This document shows, piece by piece, positions 11,590 through 21,107 of a stretch of 64,000 nt of DNA. The position numbers were made by a program, and so were the translations under genes. The DNA comes from Neoarius graeffei. Lineage: Eukaryota > Chordata > Actinopteri > Siluriformes > Ariidae. The notes under the pieces were generated by a model. That model was given only the letters and a program-made list of their open reading frames with translations. It did no database searches and had not been told where the DNA came from. The stretch spans positions 3,265,001-3,329,000 of the forward strand of contig NC_083587.1 of the NCBI RefSeq assembly GCF_027579695.1, in the 5' to 3' direction. Numbering within the stretch: position 1 is the first letter of the stretch; each line of letters begins with the position of its first letter.

Positions 11590-12692
11590 GTGATCTTGAT
11601 GTAGCCAACAGATTTAGTTTGTTTACATCATACCACGCGGACATATTACTTTGACAGAATCAACACAAACGTTGGAAAAAAACGACGGCTTGTTTAACAC
11701 AAATATCAATCAGTATGTAAATGGATCTGTTATTTACTCTCCGATGTATCTAGTTACTTGTGGGAAGGAAATTTAACGCACCGGTATAAATCTAAGCGTA
11801 TCGGATTTTAACTAAAGCGACTGAGCGTATCGGGCCCGACACGCTAAAACGCTTTGGGGAAACCCATGCATATCATGAACCAATTCACCAATTATAACCC
11901 TTTACGCGCATATGATCATATTTAAATGTTCATTTGCGTGAAAAAAAAATATATTAAATTATAAATTATTACCCTACGTGTGCTGTGATTGGTTGACTGG
12001 TTTGTGGGCTATAATCCATGTACGACCAGACTGAGTGGAATAACTTTTATTCTATCCACAGTCACTGGATTTTGAGAAACGGAGCGTTTTTATTGTTTTT
12101 TTTTTAGCAAATTCGATAAATAAAAACTTCATACAAAACGTCCGACGAAATAATTTCCGCTTAGAATGTAAACAAACCGGCGAAATGACAGGAGCGATTT
12201 GCGAAAAATGCTTTATCTTGAAAAATAACGAAAGATATGTTCTTACCATGAAATACTTTTATTCTATATTTTGTTACACTTTTTTTTGGTGTTTTGTTTT
12301 CAAGTGGTTTGTAATTCGTCCTCGGTTGGTTCAGCAACACGCGCCGCCATTTTTTCCCCTCTACTCACGGTATATGAGCTGATATCCTTGTCGTAAAGAT
12401 AAAATTTATCTTATTTGGTTAATCGGTGTTGTAATTCGTTCGTATATAGTCATGTGACGCATGCCTCGTCAAACTGAAAATGGCGGAAGAGATCCCGTTG
12501 TTTCAGGAAGTACGGTAATTAACCACGCTGAACACTGGAACGTGATGTGATGCGTGATGGTGAACACCTGATGTAGTGAGTTTAAAGGGTCACTCAGTGC
12601 GCTCTACACTTCCTGGTGGACAGAACGGAAATATGAACCCTGAATCGTTTAAATAGTCAGTCGCTTTTGCTGCAGCTTGTGCTTTTCCGTAC

Positions 12693-12830
12693 CAAATAAA
12701 TCTTGTTGGCCGTCTGCAGGGAGTAATAGAGCCGCATGATGAAGGGGCTTTTACTGGGGGCCAGAGCGTCTCTCTCCGCCCGCATCTGATCGCTCATGTT
12801 CTTATCCACCATGTCCGCTTTCTTCACCAC
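12693..12830 (-). pseudogene. mastl: mastl (Greatwall kinase) exon-like fragment
   Basis: The exon is exactly 46 codons on the minus strand, with an acceptor GTGTGCAG before GTGGTGAAG (12830) and a donor GTACGG after TATTTG (12693). It encodes [31 protein letters not shown] and [12 protein letters not shown]. This is the kinase N-lobe segment after the VAIK lysine, including the alphaC-helix glutamate (AERDAL), and it resembles Greatwall/MASTL more closely than other AGC kinases I know. Greatwall normally promotes mitosis by phosphorylating ENSA/ARPP19. No other mastl exon is visible in the 64 kb, and it lies inside the hAT composite, so I treat it as a captured or duplicated fragment. Splice sites and frame are intact. 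Confidence 0.72.
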
Positions 12831-13708
12831 CTGCACACAGATCATTTACAAATCAATCAATAAATCAATCAATCAATCAAATCAGTGAGCATGACAGCGA
12901 GGGTTATCATCAGGGGTCATTATTTATACAACCAGACGGTTTACACGCATAACAAAACCCTGGAACCAATTAATAACAAGAAAGCAGTATTTTATTAAAA
13001 TGAACTGAATAACATCGCCTGTGAATTAAAAAAAAAAAAGTTATTTTTTGTGCGATTTATATACTTACGTTCATTTAAAACTGTCGTTATGCATACTGTA
13101 CGGTGACCATTCATAATGCATATAATTATGCAGAATATTCCCGAAATCTTCCAGCGTGAGTGCAGAAATGAAGGAAACTTTCACAATTTTCCAGGTTTAC
13201 AGATTTTCCAAAGCTGCACGTGACTGGAGTAAAGTTCCAACTCGTCCCTGTCCTACAGGAACCCTGAATCCCGAACAAACAGCAACTTTAAAGAATACAG
13301 AGATCGTGGCCATCTTTTTAACGCTGACTTCAATCATACATCAGCACAAAGGACTGAGTGGAGATTATCGGAAAGAGAAAATCCCAATTACGGCACGCGA
13401 AAAAGCTGATGCCAGTTTAGTAAACCGTAGCAGGGCATTACACTGATAATGTGAATTATACTCGTAAATAAGCTTAAAATGAAAATTTTAATTCAAGTAA
13501 GCATACGAAACTTCTGTTTAAGAAATACACAAATGCGCCGTGTTGCATTTTACATAGTTTTAATACTGTAAAATGTTTTCCTTTAGTCAGTTGCACATAC
13601 AGTACGTTAAAGCAAGACATGTTTATTTGGCCATTTAACAGGATTTATGGCATCGTGTATGTTTTAGGAGGATAAAACTCAGGCGTCCGCACAATATATA
13701 TATATGTT

Positions 13709-13880
13709 ATTTACCAGCTGGGAGGTCCGTATGGTGAAATACCGTGACCGAGGTCTTGAAAGTACTGAGCGAGGCCCTCTGGGCTGAGGTCAGTATTTAA
13801 CTCCGTGCGCTCTACCAAATAAACCTTGTTTACCGAGGTCACGGTATTTCACCATACGGACCGACCTTAAGCTGGTAAAT
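13709..13880. repeat. Inverted repeat with about 48-bp arms
   Basis: The left arm starts TTATTTACCAGCTGGGAGG and contains GTATGGTGAAATACCGTGACC; the right arm contains GGTCACGGTATTTCACCATAC and ends AGCTGGTAAATAA. The loop is about 75-85 bp. It is a MITE-like palindrome or the folded end of a DNA transposon whose other end may be near 14390-14440 (GGTCCGTACCGTAGGATACG). Confidence 0.75.
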
Positions 13881-13975
13881 AATATATTTATTTTTTTCCT
13901 TTACCAAATTCTAACAGAAAACGAGAGCGCCCGAAAGGGAAAACCGAGCCGAGCTGCCATTTTGAATCCTCATTC

Positions 13976-14100
13976 ACGGCTGTAATGCGAATGGCCTCCT
14001 CCTTGGTATACAAACTTCCATGGCAGGAAAAAAAACTACATTTTGCCGCCTATGTAGTCCCCTATTTATACAAAATTGAGTCATTCAGGATTCAGCCATG
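13976..14100 (+). repeat. Diverged copy of the 33.3-34.3 kb palindrome arm
   Basis: Contains CTTCCATGGCAGG, CCTATGTAGT, CCTATTTATACAAA and GTCATTCAGGATTCAGCCAT in the same order as the inner part of the arm at 33700-33808, with substitutions and no inverted partner. Confidence 0.7.
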
Positions 14101-14663
14101 TTTTTGTTCGCCATTAGCAAGTTAGAGGTTTTTAGCTTTCTCCTGAAATGTTTTATTTTATTTCTTCTTCCTCAGGGTAGTAAAACTCGCTTTTGCTGTG
14201 AACACTGTCGTTATCGCTATCCATGCTGTAAAATTAATGCTATTCTCCTGAGAAATGCTGGCAAAAATTTAAGACTTTTGATAATCTTATAAATAAATCT
14301 TATTTTTTAAAAAAGATAAAATGTTGACAAAAAAATGCTACCATGTTTGTTGTTGTGAACAAGCGAGTCGCCAGAGGTCCATGACCAGGGTCTGTAACTG
14401 GGGTCCGTACCGTAGGATACGGACCCGCTCGCCAGCCAATCAGAGCGCAGGATTTGATGGAAACCGCACCATGAAAAAAATAAAACATGATAATGGTTCA
14501 AGATTTGACAACAGCACAGAATCCGATATGGGTTTAGTATCTTCTGATCGGCCAGCTTTGTTTAGAATCTGAGAAAGACCTATTTTTAAAGAATGCTGCG
14601 GTCATCCTAATTAATGACGGAAATGTTACACTTTCAGAGACAGATGCTAACAACTCCCCTGTG

Positions 14664-15339
14664 TAGGGCTGAATGATTAAGAAAAAATTGTATTGCGATT
14701 TTTCTGGCAAATATTGCGATTTCAATTTCAACCACGATTTTTTTTCTTTAAATCGAGTTTCAGTGCAAATTAATTAATACAATGAATTCCATAAAGCTAA
14801 TGCAAGAATGAAAACTGAGGTCAACAGATTTCAAATGTAGGCCTGTTTATTAACATTAAGTGCCTGAGGAACAAGTTATAATAACTTAAAATAAAAATAA
14901 AAAGAGAGCCATCTTTCTTAAGTAAACTTTTGCTTCTTTTACTTTTCCCATCTACAACATATCAGACATAAAAAAAGGTTGATCAATGGCTCAGCAGCAT
15001 CAAAATATTGCACTTTTGTAAAAGAATGTACATAAGCATTATAAATTATAACTAGAGCCAACAATTCCCCTGTGGGAAATTGTGATAGTGATGCAGTGCG
15101 CGCAGCAGTCGCTATTGCAGGAGCTGAGCTGTACTGTGCGAATGTGTGACTTGCCCTGATGCTACAAGCCTGTGTCTCTCTGACAGCGAGCAACCCCTCC
15201 CTCCTGTGTGTGTGTGAGAGCGAGCAGCCCCTCCCTCCTGTGTGTGTGTGTGTGTGTGTGAGTGAGAGAGAGCGAGCAACCCCTCCCTCCTGTGTGTGTG
15301 TGTGTGTGTGTGTGTGTGAGAGCGAGCAACCCCTCCCTC

Positions 15340-15390
<51 letters not shown>

Positions 15391-15469
15391 CGAGCAGCCC
15401 CTCCCTCCTGTGTGTGTGTGTGAGCGAGCAGCCCCTCCCTCCTGTGTGTGTGTGTGTGTGTGTGTGTGT

Positions 15470-15511
<42 letters not shown>

Positions 15512-15750
15512 GCGAGCAGCCCCTCCCCCACCCGCGCACTGCGAGCAGAGACACAGAGAGGCTGTGACACAGAGTGGTAGCTGACACAAAGTGTTTTTAC
15601 ACCATGCTGGGGCAATACGCAGAAATTATTGACGAAACAAAACATGGGTCAGTTTAGGAGCACTGAGAAAAACCGCGGCTTTGACGATCCCAAAATCGTG
15701 TTGTCCGAGATGGCGATTTTCGGTCGAAAACGATAGATCGTTCAGCCCTA
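14664..15750 (+). mobile_element. hAT MITE-like copy 2
   Basis: Same ends and body as copy 1 in the same orientation, without the 691-bp insertion and with its own version of the compound minisatellite (15186-15535, about six units). No coding sequence. Confidence 0.85.
15186..15535. repeat. Compound minisatellite, second block
   Basis: Tandem units of GAGCAGCCCCTCCCTCC or GAGCAACCCCTCCCTCC plus (TG)n and (GA)n. Unit order and dinucleotide lengths differ from the block in copy 1, so the two have drifted or re-expanded independently. Confidence 0.95.
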
Positions 15751-15994
15751 CTGCACCCTCTTTCAATCCGGGCTTATAGCCAACGCTCCTCAACAGATCA
15801 GAGGTTTCGTACGAGTCTTCAGTAAAATGTGCAGAGCAGAGGAGAGGCCACTGAGTAGGTGCCCAATGTGCCCATGAACTTCTCGCAAAACGCCTCCAAA
15901 TCTTTGCAGTTTGAACATTCTTCGGCCGTGAATATAACATAAATAGAGCTTCTGTCATACTGCTGCACCAGCCAGCAACATATCTATGTGGCAT
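15751..15994 (-). pseudogene. THAP-domain exon split by the hAT composite
   Basis: The ATG at 15994 (context TTGCCATGCC) opens MPHRYVAGWCSSMTE, followed by WPLLCSAHFTEDSYE and GYKPGLKEGA, the layout of a THAP C2CH zinc finger. The first zinc cysteine appears replaced (Tyr5), while the second Cys and the C..H pair are present. At 15751 the hAT composite begins. The frame resumes exactly at 9272 as (V)STIKENYKKRKVFIYF and stops at 9219, sharing the target sequence CTGCACCC. An uninterrupted product would be only about 97 codons, or exon 1 with a possible splice donor near 9236. THAP fingers bind DNA; here it is presumably a relic of the Kolobok-like transposase. Confidence 0.72.
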
Positions 15995-16086
15995 GGCAAT
16001 AAATTAGCTCAAAATGGAAGATCGGAGTTGCAGTCAGCTCTGTGTTTTAGTATAGCGGAAATGGTGACGAGACCGATAGACTTCCT

Positions 16087-17603
16087 CAGGGCTCGACATT
16101 AACGGTTGTCCGCTTGTCCGGGACAGGTGATACTTTATGTCGGACAAGTTCATCGTCTCAGTTACTTGTCCGATCGGATAAGTGCCAAAATACTCCGATA
16201 TTCAGGTTACATATCAAATTTATCAGTTTATTCACACGATTTCCGAAGCATCTCACTCGACATATTGTTTTGATGAATCGCCGGATGTTTCTCTTCAGAA
16301 AGAGCGATGTGCGCATGCGCAATATTCCGCTCGCGAAACCGGCCAATACCGCTTTGTGTATTTGAGCTGAAAAGTAAACGGTCGTTTACCAGACCCTCCA
16401 GGATTTCGTGATGTTGCGATTTGCCACTTCAATGCTAATTCAACCAATCCCCGTGAATTCAGGGCGGTGTTGCAATTATATCCAATCACCGCAACTTTCC
16501 CGCAAATTTGACAAATCGTTGGCGTCGTCTTGAGGTGACGTCGACAAACTACCTTCCACCTTACTTCCGTGTTTCTGTTCAAGAGCAGCAGCATGTGCGA
16601 GTCAATGTTTATGTAGGCTTAAATTCTGTTACTGAAAGTGTGTTATGTTTACAGTGAAGGACTGTGTGCACTTTACATTATTTTTTTACTTAATACAAGA
16701 AATTAATGGATGCCAACATTTTTGCCAAAACGGTATTTTATTTTCCATTGTTTAGGCAGCTTCAGCATCATACTGTGAGATTCTGTTCAAATTGTTTTTT
16801 TTTCTTCTATGAAGCCTGAGCCATTTATTTTATTAGTTTATAATTATTGTTTAATTTAGTTTTCAGGAGAGACTGCCTGCACACAGTACTAGTATTAATA
16901 GTTTTTTCTTACATGAAAGCTGAGGCATTTATATTATATTTTAAGGTAACTTCATGCTGTGCTGTGAGGTTCTCTGCACTTTAACTTTTGAACCAACAGG
17001 TGCATTTGGATAAGTAAAGCCTATTTTTCTGCATTTTTGTAGTCCTGGTAATCTTTTATATTGGTAAAGTTGTTTATAGGACCATTTCTCAGTGTCTTTG
17101 TTTTTTTTAATCAATCGTTTCAGTAATAACTTAATATTTAACATATCACTCAATTTTAATCACAAAGAGAAAATCGCAACAATTTCTCGCAACTTTCACT
17201 TCCTCCTGCAATATAATTGCAACAAAAACCTAAAAAACACCAAAACTTTGATCGCAACCATTAAATACCATACAGGAGCCACAATGAATAATTAGACAAT
17301 TCATCAGTGGAGGATATATATTCAAAGTTAATAATTTAAAATTGAAAATATACTGTATAATTTTAATTTTCTGGTTTTCAATTTCTCATAAATAAATTAA
17401 TGATTGATGGAGTCCAGTTTTTTTCTGCAGTGAATAGATTGTGTTAAAGTAATTCTGGTGAAATTAGTTTATTACAAATAGTTTTTGTGGGGGTTTTTTT
17501 TCAAATTTTTCTTCGGACAAGTCAACTTCACATTCGGACAAGTAAATTTCCTTTCAACTTGCCCGACAGGACAAGTGGTTTCAAAAGTTAATGTAGAGCC
17601 CTG
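16087..17603 (+). mobile_element. Element C1: CAGGGCTCGACATTAAC-ended transposon
   Basis: Inverted ends CAGGGCTCGACATTAAC and GTTAATGTAGAGCCCTG, flanked by CTTCCT at 16081-16086 and 17604-17609. Both termini carry several CGGACAAG/CTTGTCCG octamers (left about 16107-16175, right about 17514-17575). No transposase frame; the interior is AT-rich. A second, inverted copy is C2 at 29818-35916, which confirms the boundaries. Confidence 0.9.
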
Positions 17604-17786
17604 CTTCCTGTTGTGACGTTACAGATGTCAAGGTCATTCACTCAGACCACTACCTATATAAATCACTTTAATTGTAAAAATTACTATATTACATTTATTG
17701 TTAACGCTTAAAACTATTCCTGTACCATTCTTGAGGTCTCAAGGCATTTATAAACAAAAATGAGGCCATGGCTCTGCATATATGCT

Positions 17787-18347
17787 TTAATCATTAGGTG
17801 GCAACGGGCAAACCTAACAATTTGCCTCTCTCATTCTCTCTCTGTCGAGTTACATGTCACTCCTGAGATACCAGTGATGCTGACCTCTCCTGCTCTTTGG
17901 ACCTGCCTGATCCATCCTGATGCCCTGCTTCTGGCTGGAGTTCTCATCACTTCACATCTGCAAGGATGACCCCATATGTACAGCCCCTGAGCCATCCTGA
18001 TGACCTACTTCTAGCTGAGGTTCTCATCACTGTTCTCCTATGGATCCATATGGACAGTCAAAACATACACTTTAGGACTGTAGTTGTCATGAATAGCTTT
18101 GCACTCAAGTGTCCATCAATGAACAGTTGATAACGTCAACAAAATAGACTTCATGTTAAAACTCAAATGAGTTTCCTGGTTATACAATTGCATTTTTTGA
18201 CCATATAGGACACACTTTTAGCAGAGAGTTATTTATAATCAATCTGTCATCACCCAAATAAGGAGTTGTTCCCTTTTGACGTTTCTTCCTCATGTCATGT
18301 CGGAGTTTTTCCTTGCCACCGTTGCCCCAGGTAAGCTCATTAGGGAT
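17787..18347 (+). mobile_element. L2 copy 1 distal 3' UTR
   Basis: Noncoding L2 sequence, recognised because the same order of motifs appears at 28985-29480 and 43540-43960 (GAGTTACATGTC, CTGCCTGATCCATCCTG, TTTTTCCTTGCCACCGTTGCC). It stops at CTCATTAGGGATAC, where antisense L2 sequence begins. Confidence 0.75.
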
Positions 18348-20125
18348 ACATTTATTAAGTCAAGTTCATTTTTATAGTGCTTTTAACAAGGCATTGTTGC
18401 AAAGCAGCTTTACAGAATTTTAATGACTTTAAACATGAGCTAATTTTATCCCTAATGAGCAAGCCTGTTGCGACAGCGGCAAGGAAAAACTCCCTCAGAT
18501 GACATGAAGAAACCTCGAGAGGAACCAGACTCAAAAGGGAAACCATCCTCAGTTGGGTGATGATAGACAACGTGATAACAGTTTTAACATGAAGTGTTTC
18601 GTTGATGTTATAAACTCTTCACTGATAGGAGTGCAAAACTATTCATGACAACTGCAGTCATCAGCCATAAAAGCATTACTACAAGTGTCCAGAACATCTT
18701 CCAAGTGTGACTTTCAACTGTCTGTATGGAGCCATCCTCTACAGGAGCGATGTGATGAGACTCCAACCAGACATAGGGCATCAGGATGGATCAGGTAGGT
18801 CCAAGGGGCAGAAGAGAAGAGGTCAGCATCTCAATCTCAGGATTGACATGCAACTCAGAAGAACAGCTGGAGTGGGGGGAGGGGGGGAGAGAAAGAGAAA
18901 GAAAACACAGGTTGTTAGGTACGCCCAATGTCACCTGATGAGTAGGAACAGTATACATTTTGCACTGAGTGCAAGCAGGGACTAACTGAGGGCACGCAGG
19001 GGCAATACCAACTATGACAGCATAATTAAAAGGGAAGAGCCAGAAGGTAACACAGGCATGAGGGTGCCCGGGGACATAAAGCAGCAGCCACTACACCATC
19101 AACAAACTTGAGTGAGGAAGTGAGTGGGGGACTGACAGCATCCAAACATCCCAGTTTACCAAAACACCATGTCTGAGGACCCTCCAGATCTACTCCTTTA
19201 CCTCAAACACCATTAACAAAAGGCTTGACTAAACAGATACGTTTTCAGCCGAGACTTAAACACCGAGACTGGGTCTGATTCCTGAACACTACTTGGAAGG
19301 CTGTTCCATAACTGTGGGGCTTTGTAAGAAAAGGCTCCGCCCCCTGATGTAGCTCTGCCCTCTGATGTAGCAAAGCCTTTTCTTACAAAGCCCCACAGTT
19401 ATGGAACAGCCTTCCAAGTGTGAAATGTGAAGTTCACTATAATGAGGTACCAGCAGATAGTCTGCACCTTTTGATCCAAGTAGATGTGGCGGGTCATAAA
19501 GGACCAGAAGTTCGCTCAGGTACTGTGGTGCAAGACTATTCAGTGCTTTAAAAGGTCAATAGTAGCATTTTATAATCAACACAAAATTTGATTGGGAGCC
19601 AATGCAGTGTGGATAAGACAGGGGTGATGTGGTCGTATCTTCTAGTTCTAGTAAGGGCTCTTGCTGCTGCATTTTGAACTAACTGGAGGTTTTATATGCA
19701 CTTATTGGAACATCCAGACATTAAGGCATTACAATAATTCAACCTGGAGGTAACAAAAGCATGAACTAGTTTTTCTGCATCGTGTAGTGACATTAAAATT
19801 TCTTATCTTAACAATATTTCTGAGATGAAAGAAAGCTATCCAGGTAATCATCAATATGAATTTCAAATTAAAGACTGGGGTCAATAATCACCTCGAGGTC
19901 TTTTACTGCAGCACGTGAAGAAACAAAAAGGCAATACAGAGTAACTGTGTAATCAGAAAACCTAATTCTAGTCGCATGTGGTCCGAGTACAAGTACTAGG
20001 ATCTTGTCAGAGTTAAACTTGCTTTATTTCTTAATTAACATGTTATTCAATTACGTTTTCATTAACCTTATATCGTGACTGGTATTGGCGGATTATATTA
20101 CACTTATCAGCCTTTTCGTTTTTTA

Positions 20126-20498
20126 GAAGAAGAAACCTTTATTTGTCACATGCACACTTCAAGCACAGTGAAATTCATCCTCTGCATTTAACCCATCTGA
20201 AGCAGTGAACACACGCGCGCACACACTCAGAGCAGTGGGCAGCCACACCAGAGCGCCCGGGGAGCAGTTAGGGATTCAGTACCTCGCTCAAGGGCACCTC
20301 AGCCAAAGGCCGCCCCACGTCAACCTAACTGCATGTCTTTGGATTGTGGGGGAAACCAGAGCACCCGGAGGAAACCCACGCAGACACGGGGAGAACATGC
20401 AAACTCTGCACAGAAAGGCCCTCGCCGGTCGCTGGGTTCAAACCCGGAACCTTCTTGCTGTGAGGCTACCGTGCTAACCACTACACCACCGTGCCGCC
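20126..20498 (-). mobile_element. tRNA-derived SINE
   Basis: The minus-strand head GGCGGCACGGTGGTGTAGTG is followed by a TAGTGGTTAGCACGG A-box region and GGGTTTGAACCC as B box, the internal RNA polymerase III promoter of tRNA-derived SINEs. The body has GTTTGCATGTTCTCCCCGTG and CAATCCAAAGACATGCAG, and the tail has GTGACAAATAAAGG. Such SINEs are common in fish. A partial relative lies at 60363-60556. Confidence 0.8.
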
Positions 20499-20696
20499 TT
20501 AGCCATGTTGAATGTAGTTTGTATGGTCCACGGCAGGCGTCACTTACAGTATCTGCGCAATCCTCACGAGACTTGTGCGAGACTTCAGACATGAAGTGTC
20601 AGCACCGCCATTTTGAAACCTGTTTACACAGTGGCCAGATCGCCATATTCCAATTTAGATTAATTTTGAGATTTGCCAGCTTCATCAGTGATGGAT

Positions 20697-21107
20697 TGTC
20701 AGTCCTGCGCGCTGTGGCGCATGCACCTGAAGGCACGCCTCAGGCTGTGCGCACCGAGTGGACTCCAGCACGCACGCCAAGAATAAGGTGCACCTGAGCT
20801 CAGTTAAGGAACTGTGTGTTTGCCTATTTAAGGACTGTGCTGATGCATTTGCATCGCAAAGTATTATGATATGCATTACCAAGCCTTTCTACCTATTGTC
20901 TTGATTTCCTGTTTCACGATCCTTGTGCCAGTTTCTCGTTCTTGTCCTCGCTTAGCCTTTGATGTACTATTTGCACCTCAACCGACCTTTTTGTCTGTAT
21001 TCTCGTTTTTGATCTAGCCTGTCATTTTGGATTGTTTTTTTCCCTGCACTTTATTAAACTGTATACTTCTGCACATACATCCGCCTCCCTCGCATACGTG
21101 ACATAGA
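20697..21107 (+). mobile_element. Probable solo LTR
   Basis: Starts TGTCAGTCCTGCGCG and ends CATACGTGACA, giving TG...CA ends. The interior has a TATTTAAGG-like promoter (20823) and a TTTATTAAACTG polyadenylation-like region (21050). There is no internal retroelement sequence on either side. A clean target duplication is not obvious, so the exact edges are uncertain. Confidence 0.5.

Larger units (their letters stand above)
11132..14663. other. Interior cargo of the hAT composite
   Basis: 3.5 kb between the two hAT copies with a different texture from the elements around it. It holds an unrecognised 84-codon minus frame (11335-11589), the mastl-like exon (12693-12830), short-tract AT-rich sequence, and a palindromic repeat (13709-13880) followed by element-like sequence to 14440. 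Apart from these I see no gene. The exon implies that at least part of it comes from a host locus. Confidence 0.6.
9280..15750. mobile_element. Composite hAT unit: two direct hAT copies plus 3.5 kb interior
   Basis: The outer ends are TAGGGCTGAACGAT (9280) and ATCGTTCAGCCCTA (to 15750), bounded by the identical octamer CTGCACCC at 9272-9279 and 15751-15758, the 8-bp duplication expected of hAT. The inner flanks of the two hAT copies (CTGTGAGC after 11131 and CCCCTGTG before 14664) match neither each other nor CTGCACCC over 8 bp. A THAP reading frame continues across the outer junction, so left and right flanks were once adjacent. The simplest reading is that the whole 6471 bp moved as one macrotransposon. 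A circle integrating into a single hAT by homologous recombination would give the same map. Confidence 0.75.
8323..17786 (-). mobile_element. Kolobok-like TTAA element with THAP exon, interrupted
   Basis: TTAA lies at 8319-8322 and 17787-17790. The ends AGGAGATACGCAGAACC (from 8323) and, reverse-complemented, AGCATATATGCAGAGCC (to 17786) are similar inverted repeats. Removing it rejoins the L2 3' UTR. It contains a minus-strand THAP exon (15751-15994 plus 9219-9279). TTAA targets and THAP-bearing transposases are both known for Kolobok, which is why I use that name; P elements also carry THAP but make 7-8 bp duplications. No catalytic core is visible. After subtracting the hAT composite and C1, only about 1.5 kb remains, so it was already nonautonomous. 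The flanks 8330-9218 and 16000-16086 hold no other gene. Confidence 0.7.
1076..18347 (+). mobile_element. L2-clade LINE copy 1, 5'-truncated and heavily interrupted
   Basis: The LINE sequence survives as separate blocks: about 1076-1500 (reverse transcriptase), 3419-4087 (RT C-terminus and start of the 3' UTR), 8252-8322 and 17787-18347 (3' UTR). The blocks join in the right order when compared with the longer copy at 38380-43965. The junctions are explained by target duplications of inserted elements: TTATGC around element A and TTAA around the Kolobok-like element. The 3' UTR ends at 18347 against an antisense L2 copy instead of reaching its normal tail. The gap 1500-3418, which contains a Tc1, also replaces some LINE sequence. 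Confidence 0.8.

Noticed and set aside
12480..12520. ATGGCGGAAGAGATCCC followed by a GTAATT donor on the plus strand, possibly a first exon
   Set aside because: Only about 12 codons, no recognisable protein and no downstream exon; also common at the ends of fish transposons.
13156..13446. 96-residue plus-strand frame
   Set aside because: No motif, and surrounding sequence looks like intron or MITE; kept out of the annotation.
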